Shown in pieces: positions 7,090-13,444 of a DNA stretch of 13,444 bases. The notes beneath the pieces were generated by a model that saw only the letters and a program-made list of their open reading frames with translations, made no database searches and was not told the DNA's origin. The position numbers and the translations under genes are program-made. The DNA comes from Spirochaetota bacterium (GTDB taxonomy: Bacteria > Spirochaetota > Spirochaetia > Treponematales > UBA12059), in the NCBI GenBank assembly GCA_029565815.1, contig JAKQNL010000112.1, positions 1-13,444 on the forward strand. The letters run 5' to 3'. Position 1 is the first letter of the stretch; each line of letters starts with the position of its first letter.

Positions 7090-7158
7090 AACGAAAACTC
7101 CGATCCGAAAACTACTAGCGTATCCACCGCAATTGTATATATACTAAATTACCATTTC

Positions 7159-8544
7159 ATGGTAGGTGTTTCAGCCTATGCGCAAAGTTCGCCGTGGATA
7201 ATCAGGGGCAGTTTTGATGATGTGTGGTCTTTCAATGATAGCGCAACTTCCACCGATGGCATGTATGCAGTCGGGTACCTGGCTGCTGCAAAAACGCTAA
7301 CGTTTGGCGCAAGTATCAGTGTAAGCCCTCCTTATTCCGGTGATAATGCATTAGCCGTCAAGTATAAGCCCGACGGAAGCGTCGCCTGGGCTAGGACCAT
7401 TGTCGCTGCAAAAGCTAGCACCGTGTACCTGTGTGCAGCCGCAACCCCTGGAGCGCTATATGCTGTTGCCAGGTGCCGCGATCCGGGCGATTACGACTTC
7501 GGTAACGGCGCTATTGTCAGCACAAAAGATGAATTCTGCTCGGTGCTCGTCAAGTACGGCGCAGACGGGAAAACCCAATGGGCAAAAGCCCTGTCCGATA
7601 AAAAGCTTACCATATCAGACATGGTAAGCGATGGAAATTTTCTGTACCTTGCTGGCGAGTTTAACGGTGCTCTACCTGGCCCAGACGGAAGTTCAATCCC
7701 ATCGGCTGTAGCATCCCTAAGCGCATGCGTGATGAAACTAGATCTAAAAGGAACCATGCTTTGGGCATCGGGCCTAGGCGATGCAGGGCTTAAGGTTTAC
7801 TTCAATGGCATTGCCCTTGGTGGCGGTAAGTTATTTGCATGCGGCACCGTTGGAGGCAAAGGTAGCTTAACACTTTCCAAGGAAACATCGATCAGCATCA
7901 ACACCGCAGGCAAGAATACTGGCATACTTGCGTGCATAGATACAGACAACGGTAGGGTAAGTTGGGCTAACGTTCCTTCAGTAGTAAGCAATAATTCATC
8001 GTTCATGAAAGTAGCAGCCACCGATACTACAGTAGCGGTAGTCGGCTCTTTGAGCCAAGGCAGCATGCTACTCGAGAGTGAGGTTGCGCTTTCTGCAGCC
8101 GAGAAAAGTAGCGGTTTCATGATTAGCTTTTCTCACGAAGGCAAAGCGATTAAAGCATGGAGCCTAGAGGGTCGGTATTCATATTCAAGTGCAACGGAAC
8201 TTTCCTATATCTGCGCTAGCGGATCCGGATTTTGGCTTGGAGGGCTATTAAAAAGCGATAACATATACGCTCTGCCAGGCAGCATGGATGCCGTGGTTGA
8301 TAATTACCAGTGGACCGGCCTTGCATTCAGGCTGGATGCCGACGGCAAGGCTGACCAACTGATAATGGCGGACAAAAGCTCTCCGGGCATGAGCGGCGTA
8401 AGCAGCGTGAGCGCGCTGCCTTCTGGAGCCTTATTCATGACCGGCAGCACCTGGGGCATAGGGATGTTCACGCTAAGCCCGGGCATTAGCGTAGAAGGAA
8501 GCTCTACAAAAGTTGCCCCCTACGCTTTGTTTCTGCTTCCTTAA
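7159..8544 (+). CDS. Beta-propeller-like repeat protein with truncated signal peptide
   Basis: 461 residues with six related repeats, each centred on a strand pair like LVKYGADGKTQWAKAL. The centres fall near residues 65-79, 129-142, 190-203, 257-270, 320-334 and 388-400, about 61-68 apart, and each is followed by a loop and then an L(Y/F)xxGxxxG strand. This pattern suggests a beta-propeller related to SBBP or PQQ-like repeats, of unknown ligand, probably outside the cytoplasm. The N-terminus MVGVSAYAQSSPW looks like the end of a signal peptide with a cleavage site after AYA, but the charged and most of the hydrophobic part are absent. Upstream codons are open to 7081 yet hold no ATG, GTG or TTG. 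There is no ribosome site, only a TATACT at 7140-7145. It may be 5'-truncated, use a rare ATT start (7132), or be a decaying gene. Confidence 0.65.
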   Translation: MVGVSAYAQSSPWIIRGSFDDVWSFNDSATSTDGMYAVGYLAAAKTLTFGASISVSPPYSGDNALAVKYKPDGSVAWARTIVAAKASTVYLCAAATPGALYAVARCRDPGDYDFGNGAIVSTKDEFCSVLVKYGADGKTQWAKALSDKKLTISDMVSDGNFLYLAGEFNGALPGPDGSSIPSAVASLSACVMKLDLKGTMLWASGLGDAGLKVYFNGIALGGGKLFACGTVGGKGSLTLSKETSISINTAGKNTGILACIDTDNGRVSWANVPSVVSNNSSFMKVAATDTTVAVVGSLSQGSMLLESEVALSAAEKSSGFMISFSHEGKAIKAWSLEGRYSYSSATELSYICASGSGFWLGGLLKSDNIYALPGSMDAVVDNYQWTGLAFRLDADGKADQLIMADKSSPGMSGVSSVSALPSGALFMTGSTWGIGMFTLSPGISVEGSSTKVAPYALFLLP

Positions 8545-8573
8545 GACTAGCGCTTACTTAAGCCGAACAAGGG

Positions 8574-8596
8574 CCTGGGCCTAGAATCTGCCCAGG
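8574..8596. terminator. Possible bidirectional hairpin between convergent genes
   Basis: CCTGGGC (8574-8580) and GCCCAGG (8590-8596) form a 7-bp stem with a nine-base loop. It lies after the propeller gene and over the last codons of trpB. No T run of note follows on either strand, so function as a terminator is uncertain. Confidence 0.35.
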
Positions 8597-9762
8597 TCTT
8601 TGTCTCCTCGGCCAGACAGGTTAACAAGCACCAGCTTTCCTGATCCAGCAAGGCGCTTTTGCACCAAAGCCAAAGCATGTGAGCTTTCTATCGCTGGTAT
8701 TATGCCCTCTTCCCGGCAGAGCATATGGAAAGCTGCAACAGCCTCGTCATCCATGACTGGCTCATAGATTACACGGCTAGAATCCTTTAGGTACGCGTGT
8801 TCGGGCCCTATACCCGGATAATCAAAACCAGCGGAAATGGAATATGCATCTACCGGATTGTTGTGCTCATCAACCAAGCAATACGAGTAGCTACCCTGAA
8901 ACACAACCGGCTTACCGCGGCTCAAGGTGGCTGCAGTACGCAAAGCTGCAACATCGGTGCCGCCCCCTTCTGCTCCGTACAGGGCAACTGCACTTTCATT
9001 TAAGAATGCAGAAAAAATACCTATTGCATTGGAACCGCCACCCACGCATGCAACAACTGCATCGGGTAAGCGCCCCTCTGCATCAACAATTTGCGCTCGA
9101 GCTTCATCCCCTATTACCGACTGGAACTCACGAACCATAGCTGGATACGGATGTGGACCAACCGCCGAGCCAAGGCAGTAAAAAACATCCGGGTGATCGA
9201 TATAATACGCTAAAGCCGCATCTACTGCATCCTTAAGCGTAGCAGTGCCAGCATCGGTAGTTATAATTTCAGCACCCAGGAGCTTCATTCTCTCTACGTT
9301 AGGCGCTTGCCTTTGTGCATCTTCTGCACCCATGAAAACCGTGCACTCAAGCCCTAAAAGAGCGGCGGCTGTTGCGGTGGCAACCCCATGCTGCCCTGCC
9401 CCGGTTTCTGCAATCAGTTTTTTTGCGCCCATGCGGACAGCTAAGAGCGCTTGTCCCAAAGTATTGTTTATTTTATGCGCGCCTGTATGGTTAAGATCTT
9501 TGCGTTTTAGGTAAATCCGAGCGCCAAGCCTTTCGGACATGCGCCGTGCATAATATAAAGGGCTTGGCCTTCCAACGTAATCGCGTAGGTACATCCGAAG
9601 CGTAGCTCGAAAAGCAGGGTCTACCCGCGCTTCAAGGAAGGCATCCGCAAGGGTTGTAAGTTTCGGCTGTAACACAGGAGGCACGTGCGCTCCGCCATAC
9701 GGCCCGAACATACCGGTTCTCATAGACTCCATTCGACTAACGGTTGAGTGTACACTTATCAT
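8581..9762 (-). CDS. trpB: Tryptophan synthase beta chain
   Basis: PLP enzyme that joins indole and serine to give tryptophan. 393 residues, the usual length. The classical TrpB1 signature is complete: NHTGAHKINN with the PLP lysine K97, ETGAGQHGVA with catalytic E119, and the cofactor phosphate loop GGGSNAIG at 241-248. The KRKDLNHTGAHK form separates it from the TrpB2 class and from threonine synthase. The start has AAAGGA (9770-9775) about eight bases upstream. No trpA lies next to it; downstream is the convergent propeller gene and upstream the iorAB operon after 278 bases. It may use free indole, or trpA may be elsewhere. It has its own promoter with a palindrome at the predicted transcription start. 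Confidence 0.96.
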   Translation of the reverse strand: MISVHSTVSRMESMRTGMFGPYGGAHVPPVLQPKLTTLADAFLEARVDPAFRATLRMYLRDYVGRPSPLYYARRMSERLGARIYLKRKDLNHTGAHKINNTLGQALLAVRMGAKKLIAETGAGQHGVATATAAALLGLECTVFMGAEDAQRQAPNVERMKLLGAEIITTDAGTATLKDAVDAALAYYIDHPDVFYCLGSAVGPHPYPAMVREFQSVIGDEARAQIVDAEGRLPDAVVACVGGGSNAIGIFSAFLNESAVALYGAEGGGTDVAALRTAATLSRGKPVVFQGSYSYCLVDEHNNPVDAYSISAGFDYPGIGPEHAYLKDSSRVIYEPVMDDEAVAAFHMLCREEGIIPAIESSHALALVQKRLAGSGKLVLVNLSGRGDKDLGRF

Positions 9763-9798
9763 AACAACATCCTTTCAGTGCGGATCAAGCCCGCATGC

Positions 9799-9812
9799 AT
9801 CTATTGATAGAT
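9799..9812. promoter_or_regulatory. Candidate operator over the trpB transcription start
   Basis: ATCTATTGATAGAT has perfect 6-bp arms around TG. It lies directly downstream of the -10 box and covers the predicted start of transcription (about 9807), where a repressor would block initiation. The repressor is unknown. Confidence 0.45.
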
Positions 9813-9841
9813 ACATTATCTGCACAAAAGGATTCTGTCAA
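9813..9841 (-). promoter_or_regulatory. trpB promoter
   Basis: On the minus strand a consensus TTGACA (plus 9836-9841) is followed after 17 bases by TAATGT (9813-9818), or after 15 by GATAAT (9815-9820). The leader is about 45 bases and can form a 5-bp hairpin TGCGG/CCGCA (9779-9795) before the ribosome site. Confidence 0.65.
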
Positions 9842-9861
9842 TAGTAACATGCTGTAATGCT

Positions 9862-9875
9862 ACGAAGCTTATTGG
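9862..9875 (-). repeat. Short repeat motif, copy 2 (inverted)
   Basis: The reverse complement reads CCAATAAGCTTCGT, matching 2330-2342 over 13 bases. It is an inverted partner of the copy at 9984-10002, 12 of 13 bases matching, with about 108 AT-rich bases between. It lies 20 bases upstream of the trpB -35 box. Confidence 0.55.
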
Positions 9876-9982
9876 TTCTCTTCCTTACCGTTTCAGACAG
9901 AAGAGTGGATGCACTATCCTAGAGTTCATTATTGTAATAATACAACCACAATTATTTATATAGGAAACAATTACAAGTAATT
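9876..9982. other. AT-rich spacer between inverted repeat copies
   Basis: No gene is seen. It is markedly richer in A and T than the flanking genes. It contains TTGTA-ATAA-TACAA and, at 9969-9982, the perfect palindrome AATTAC-AA-GTAATT. Together with the inverted copies on each side it has the form of a small non-autonomous element, but no target-site duplication is obvious. Confidence 0.3.
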
Positions 9983-9983
9983 C

Positions 9984-10002
9984 CCCATAAGCTTCGGGGC
10001 AC
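9984..10002 (+). repeat. Short repeat motif, copy 3
   Basis: Contains ATAAGCTTCGGGGCAC (9987-10002), identical over 16 bases to 2333-2348. The preceding CCCC and internal GGGG could pair. It lies about 40 bases beyond the iorB stop. Confidence 0.6.
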
Positions 10003-10040
10003 TAAGCAGTTTCATATACCCTCCAGCTGGGATAAACTTA

Positions 10041-10604
10041 TTACTGTAACAAGGCCAGGTTTGCCTCCAGCGCTTTTGCGGGAAGCAGCTCGGACAACGC
10101 GGTTTTCACATGATCCAGCGACAGCCTCGGTATCAAGTCGGCGTTGAGTACAGCGGACAGCAAGACCATGTTTTGCATGCGCGGATCGGCCAGATCTGCT
10201 CGGTACACTTTATACCCAATGGCTTTTCGTGCGTTTAGCGAAGTTTTGAGTTCGCTCGCTTCCACGGGTTTCGCTTGCCCCATGCGTACGTCGAGAGCCT
10301 GCCAGGCGGCGTCATACCAGGCAAGAGATCCGCCGTCCTTGAGCATGGTTACGGCAGCACGCGCAGCTTCGGTTCGTTCCAGGGCAAGCACCAGATCGGC
10401 CTGGCCATCCGGCACCAAGGGAGAATACGCTTGGCCTAAACGCAGGTGGCTACTGACCATGCCCCCCCGCTGTGCCAGTCCGTGCGTGTCGCATGCATGA
10501 ATAGCCCAACCAGCATTCAATGCAGCCTTTGCAAGCACCTGCGCGAGGAGACCAATGCCCTGCCCGCCTACGCCAACCATAAATATGTTAAAGCATTCGC
10601 TCAT
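10041..10604 (-). CDS. iorB: Indolepyruvate:ferredoxin oxidoreductase, beta subunit
   Basis: Small subunit of the enzyme that converts arylpyruvates (from Trp, Phe, Tyr) to aryl-acetyl-CoA and reduced ferredoxin. 187 residues, the normal length for this 2-oxoacid oxidoreductase gamma-type domain. The family N-terminal FMVGVGGQGIGLLAQVLAKAA is present, followed by CDTHGLAQRGGMVSSHLRLG. The start at 10604 is chosen because this motif follows at once and AGAGGGG sits about six bases upstream. A longer open frame to 10763 would overlap the ferredoxin-coding end of iorA and adds nothing conserved. The gap to the iorA stop is 14 bases, so the two form one transcript. No clear terminator follows. 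Confidence 0.93.
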   Translation of the reverse strand: MSECFNIFMVGVGGQGIGLLAQVLAKAALNAGWAIHACDTHGLAQRGGMVSSHLRLGQAYSPLVPDGQADLVLALERTEAARAAVTMLKDGGSLAWYDAAWQALDVRMGQAKPVEASELKTSLNARKAIGYKVYRADLADPRMQNMVLLSAVLNADLIPRLSLDHVKTALSELLPAKALEANLALLQ

Positions 10605-10618
10605 ATAAAACCCCTCTG

Positions 10619-12499
10619 TTAGTTGGATGGCTTGGATGGAACAATCGCCTGGGATGGGCAGGTCTGCCTGCATGATCCGTCGCCTATGCACAAATCTGGA
10701 TTTACCGTAACCGTGCCGTCGGTAGTGCGTTGGAAACTGGGACATGCAAAGCGTTCCACGCATTCATGAGCTTTGGTGCATACACTCTGGTCTATCTTTA
10801 CGCGGGCACGCACGTAAGCCGGTTTTCTGGATGCTTCCCTACTAAATTTTAACATACATGGATGCCGGGCTATGATCACCTTAAAGCCTGGCTCGTCTAA
10901 AGCCTCGCGTACCATCGCGCTAAGTTCCGACTGCTTGTAGGTATCCACTTCCCGTATGTTGGTAACGCCCAATCCCGTTAACGCAGCATTTACGGACAGT
11001 TTTTCGCTTGGGCCGTTAAAATTTCTTCCCGTGCCCGGATGGTCCTGGTGTCCGGTCATGGCGGTGGTTCCGTTTTCCATGACAACAAGGAGAACGCGGT
11101 GGCGGTTGTACACGGCGTTTGCAATACCAGGAAGGCCAGCATGGAAAAAGGTCGAGTCACCTATAAAACAAAGCACGCGGCGCGTTTCGTTGAACAGCGA
11201 TAAACCGGCGGCGGTAGAGCTACTGTGGCCCATGGACAGAAGCACACGTCCCATGCGGTACGGCGGTAGATGTCCCAGGGTATGGCAGCCAATGTCGGCC
11301 ACCGTGATATCTTCGGGACCCAGGGCTTTTTTAATGGCGTAAAATGCGGATCGGTGGCCGCAGCCCGGGCACATTTGCGCCGGCCTCGGTGCAAGCGGCT
11401 CTAAATGAGCGCGCACGGGTTCTGCCTTAAGCATATCGGGCCAAGCTGATCTAAGCACAGCGGCCGCCTTGGATGGTGTGCACTCGCCCATCGCTTCATC
11501 AAGCGAGTAGCGTGACAATATTGTAACATTGATATGTCGCTCGAAGGCCAAAGCCTTACACTGGCCTTCCAGGATAGGGTCCAGTTCTTCCAGCACTTTC
11601 ACTTCCCGGTGGCTAGCCAAAAACGACGCAACCAGGTTACGGTCAAAAGGATAGACCGAGCCCAGTTTGAGTACATCGGGCTTTTTTTCGCAACCTGACA
11701 GCGTATCCATGAGCGAAGCAAAGGGAAGACCAGCGACAATGACACCGCGCTCTTTGTTGCCGTGATCGACAAAACGGTCAAAACCAAGGGCGGGCAAATC
11801 CGCTTCCAATGCCGCAAGCCGTTCCAAAGCCCGCTTTTTCATGGGAAAAACACTGGCCGCTATGGGTATGTAGTTTCCACTGTCAGGATTGAAAAGCGGC
11901 GTATCGTCCGGCTTGCCTCTATCGGGCAGGGCGGCAAAGCTAAGCAATTCCTTTGCGTGGCACACGTGGGTGGTTAGGCGGAGTATGACGCACATGCGCC
12001 GTTCTCTGGCTACTGCCGCAGCTTTTTTGAACATGTCGTAGGCTTCCTGGGCGCTTGCCGGCTCAAAAAGCGGGCAGTATGAAAGCTGGGCATAGTGGCG
12101 GTTGTCTTGCTCATTTTGGCTCGAGTTGGCTCCGGGGTCGTCGCCAAGAACAACAACCATGCCCCCAGTAATGTCCATAAGGGGCAGTTGGACAAAACTG
12201 TCGGCCGCAACATTAAGCCCTACGCTCTTAAAGAAAACCACGGATAATCGTCCGTTGATAGCCGCACCGAATGCGACCTCGGTTGCCACTTTTTCGTTGA
12301 GTGAAAACTCGAAGTAAAACGGCCTTTTTTCCGCATCGATAGAGCGTATCGCTTCGGCTATTTCGGGCGTCGGCGAGCCAGGATACGAGGTAACCACCCG
12401 AACCCCCGATTCCACCATAGCCCGTACCAGGGCGACGTTGCCCATTGCAAGCTCGCTATATGCTTGCGGTCGCATAAGCATTTCCCCAAGATCGTTCAT
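10619..12499 (-). CDS. iorA: Indolepyruvate:ferredoxin oxidoreductase, alpha subunit
   Basis: Large TPP-binding subunit partnering IorB. 626 residues from the chosen start. Domains in order: pyruvate-ferredoxin-oxidoreductase-like N-terminal domain with TSYPGSPTPEIAEAI (37-51), central domain with LEELDPILEGQ (303-313), TPP domain with CPGCGHR (377-383), GDSTFFHAGLPG (447-458) and ENGTTAMTGHQ (475-485), and a C-terminal ferredoxin-like domain (565-620). In the last, the first motif is C574-TKA-HE-C580-x5-C586-P and the second C604-IGD-GS-C610-x3-C614-P. The second cysteine usual in each CxxCxxC is Ala577 and Asp607, so each cluster has three cysteines. Start 12499 has GGGGG about five bases upstream; 12526 is the alternative, without a better site. 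It is divergent from mazG. Confidence 0.94.
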   Translation of the reverse strand: MNDLGEMLMRPQAYSELAMGNVALVRAMVESGVRVVTSYPGSPTPEIAEAIRSIDAEKRPFYFEFSLNEKVATEVAFGAAINGRLSVVFFKSVGLNVAADSFVQLPLMDITGGMVVVLGDDPGANSSQNEQDNRHYAQLSYCPLFEPASAQEAYDMFKKAAAVARERRMCVILRLTTHVCHAKELLSFAALPDRGKPDDTPLFNPDSGNYIPIAASVFPMKKRALERLAALEADLPALGFDRFVDHGNKERGVIVAGLPFASLMDTLSGCEKKPDVLKLGSVYPFDRNLVASFLASHREVKVLEELDPILEGQCKALAFERHINVTILSRYSLDEAMGECTPSKAAAVLRSAWPDMLKAEPVRAHLEPLAPRPAQMCPGCGHRSAFYAIKKALGPEDITVADIGCHTLGHLPPYRMGRVLLSMGHSSSTAAGLSLFNETRRVLCFIGDSTFFHAGLPGIANAVYNRHRVLLVVMENGTTAMTGHQDHPGTGRNFNGPSEKLSVNAALTGLGVTNIREVDTYKQSELSAMVREALDEPGFKVIIARHPCMLKFSREASRKPAYVRARVKIDQSVCTKAHECVERFACPSFQRTTDGTVTVNPDLCIGDGSCRQTCPSQAIVPSKPSN

Positions 12500-12614
12500 G
12501 ATACCCCCGCGAGCCGGCAGGCCCATTGTAGCTTTACTTCAGCGTAATATGACTATCGCTTATGCACAAGAGGAAACGCATAGAACTTAGCTCTTGCTTA
12601 GCAAAGCCTAGTCG

Positions 12615-12631
12615 ATGCATGATACATGCAT
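12615..12631. promoter_or_regulatory. Perfect palindrome over the mazG start
   Basis: ATGCATG-ATA-CATGCAT, 7-bp arms. It covers both possible mazG start codons (12615, 12630). A weak promoter TTGCTT (12594-12599), 18-base spacer, CATGAT (12618-12623) would start transcription near 12630, so the palindrome would overlap the -10 box. Confidence 0.35.
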
Positions 12632-13424
12632 GAACAATCCGGAAAGCGCGTTCAAACGCCTGTACGATATCGTAACTACCCTGCGGGGCCCCGAAGGCTG
12701 CCCATGGGACCGGGAGCAAACTCCAAACAGCATACGGGGCAATTTAATAGAAGAAGCATACGAATGCGTCGAAGCGGTGAACGAAGGAGCAATTCCCCAC
12801 ATCCGCGAGGAGATAGGGGATGTGTTTCTGTTAGCTACCATGTTCGCCGTCATGTACGAGGAACAAGGCGCGTTCGCTGTAGCCGATTCGCTAGATTCCA
12901 TATCCGACAAACTGGTACGCCGCCATCCTCATGTTTTCGCCGATTCAAAAGCCGACACGCCCGATGCGGTCATTCACCAGTGGAACGAAATTAAAGAGAA
13001 GGTAGAAGGACGGCGGAAAAAGGATTCAGCCCTGGATGGCGTATCCAGGGGCATGCCGCCACTAGAGCGATCATATAAACTGCAGAAAGCAGCAGCCAAG
13101 GTTGGTTTTGACTGGCCAGACCACAATGGCCCCTGGGAAAAACTGCGTGAAGAGATTTCCGAAGCCCAGGAAGCATGTACCGCGGCAAACCCAAGTCAGG
13201 AACGGGTGGAAGACGAAATAGGTGATATTTTGTTTTCTGTGGTCAACGTAGCGCGAGCCCACCATGTGAACCCTGCCCTTGCCTTGCACCGCGCATTGGA
13301 AAAATTTTCCACGCGCTTCCGCCACGTGGAAAAACGCATGGCTGAAACCGGCCAAACTATGGAACAAGGCAAGCTGGATGCAATGGATGTATTCTGGAAT
13401 GAAGCGAAAAAACTGGGGCTATGA
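12630..13424 (+). CDS. mazG: Nucleoside triphosphate pyrophosphohydrolase MazG
   Basis: Hydrolyses (d)NTPs, including damaged ones, to NMP and pyrophosphate; in E. coli it also lowers ppGpp effects. From 12630 it has 264 residues, close to the E. coli length, with both MazG domains. The first has GPEGCPWDREQT and the metal-binding helix pair NLIEEAYECVEA/REEIGDVFL (ExxE...ExxD). The second has LREEISEAQEA and VEDEIGDILFSVVNVAR, so both acidic sets are intact. An in-frame ATG at 12615 would add five residues; neither start has a Shine-Dalgarno site. The stop codon overlaps the next start (ATGA at 13421-13424), implying translational coupling. Confidence 0.94.
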   Translation: MNNPESAFKRLYDIVTTLRGPEGCPWDREQTPNSIRGNLIEEAYECVEAVNEGAIPHIREEIGDVFLLATMFAVMYEEQGAFAVADSLDSISDKLVRRHPHVFADSKADTPDAVIHQWNEIKEKVEGRRKKDSALDGVSRGMPPLERSYKLQKAAAKVGFDWPDHNGPWEKLREEISEAQEACTAANPSQERVEDEIGDILFSVVNVARAHHVNPALALHRALEKFSTRFRHVEKRMAETGQTMEQGKLDAMDVFWNEAKKLGL

Positions 13425-13444
13425 GCAAATCACCTACCATACTG
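13421..13444 (+). CDS. Start of an unidentified gene, cut by the window edge
   Basis: An ATG overlapping the mazG stop in ATGA opens a frame reading MSKSPTIL to the last base. A GGGG run lies just before it. The overlap indicates co-transcription and coupled translation with mazG. Eight codons are too few to identify the product. Confidence 0.55.

Noticed and set aside
8844..9181. Plus-strand open frames opposite trpB
   Set aside because: They are antisense to conserved TrpB sequence and have no features of their own.
9862..10002. Confirmed miniature transposable element
   Set aside because: The inverted ends are suggestive, but no target duplication or matching full copy is in the window, so it is listed only as repeat copies with an AT-rich spacer.
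10605..10763. Upstream extension of iorB
   Set aside because: It overlaps the ferredoxin-coding end of iorA in another frame, and the conserved IorB N-terminus with a ribosome site begins at 10604.

Overview
The window reads as an accessory-free chromosomal stretch of an anaerobic spirochaete, probably Treponema-like. The main evidence is the partial elongation factor G at the left end, whose C-terminal half resembles the spirochaete/delta-proteobacterial (mitochondrial EF-G1-like) type. An oxygen-scavenging flavodiiron protein and a ferredoxin-type indolepyruvate oxidoreductase point to an anaerobe fermenting amino acids or sugars. Base composition is roughly balanced. The genus is an inference; no rRNA or tRNA is present to fix it.

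Layout, left to right: 1-1430 the 3' part of fusA; 1435-1469 a terminator-like hairpin; 1563-2267 a RecA/DnaB-like P-loop protein of unknown role; 2284-2312 a clear intrinsic terminator; 2313-2642 a structured non-coding region ending in the fprA promoter; 2643-3833 fprA. Then comes 3837-4057, an array of eleven short palindromic units between convergent genes. On its far side is 6-phosphogluconolactonase (minus strand), divergent from a LarA-family nickel-pincer racemase/epimerase homologue (4820-6085). That gene converges on a metallo-beta-lactamase/winged-helix protein (6097-7089, minus), which is divergent from a six-repeat beta-propeller-like protein (7159-8544) that appears to have lost most of its signal peptide. 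The last third is trpB (8581-9762, minus), a 278-bp non-coding region, iorB and iorA (minus, one operon), and divergent mazG (plus), overlapped by the first codons of another gene at the right edge.

Functional themes: oxygen/NO detoxification (fprA), pentose-phosphate entry or sugar-acid metabolism (pgl with the LarA homologue), tryptophan synthesis from indole (trpB without trpA here), aromatic 2-oxoacid oxidation (iorAB) and NTP-pool cleaning (mazG). No phage, insertion sequence, CRISPR array or defence system is visible.

The most unusual items are the palindromic array, the likely leaderless LarA-family transcript, an IorA whose two ferredoxin motifs have each lost the second cysteine, and a short motif (core ATAAGCTTCGGGGCAC) recurring in two distant non-coding regions. 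I do not see a convincing new multi-gene system.
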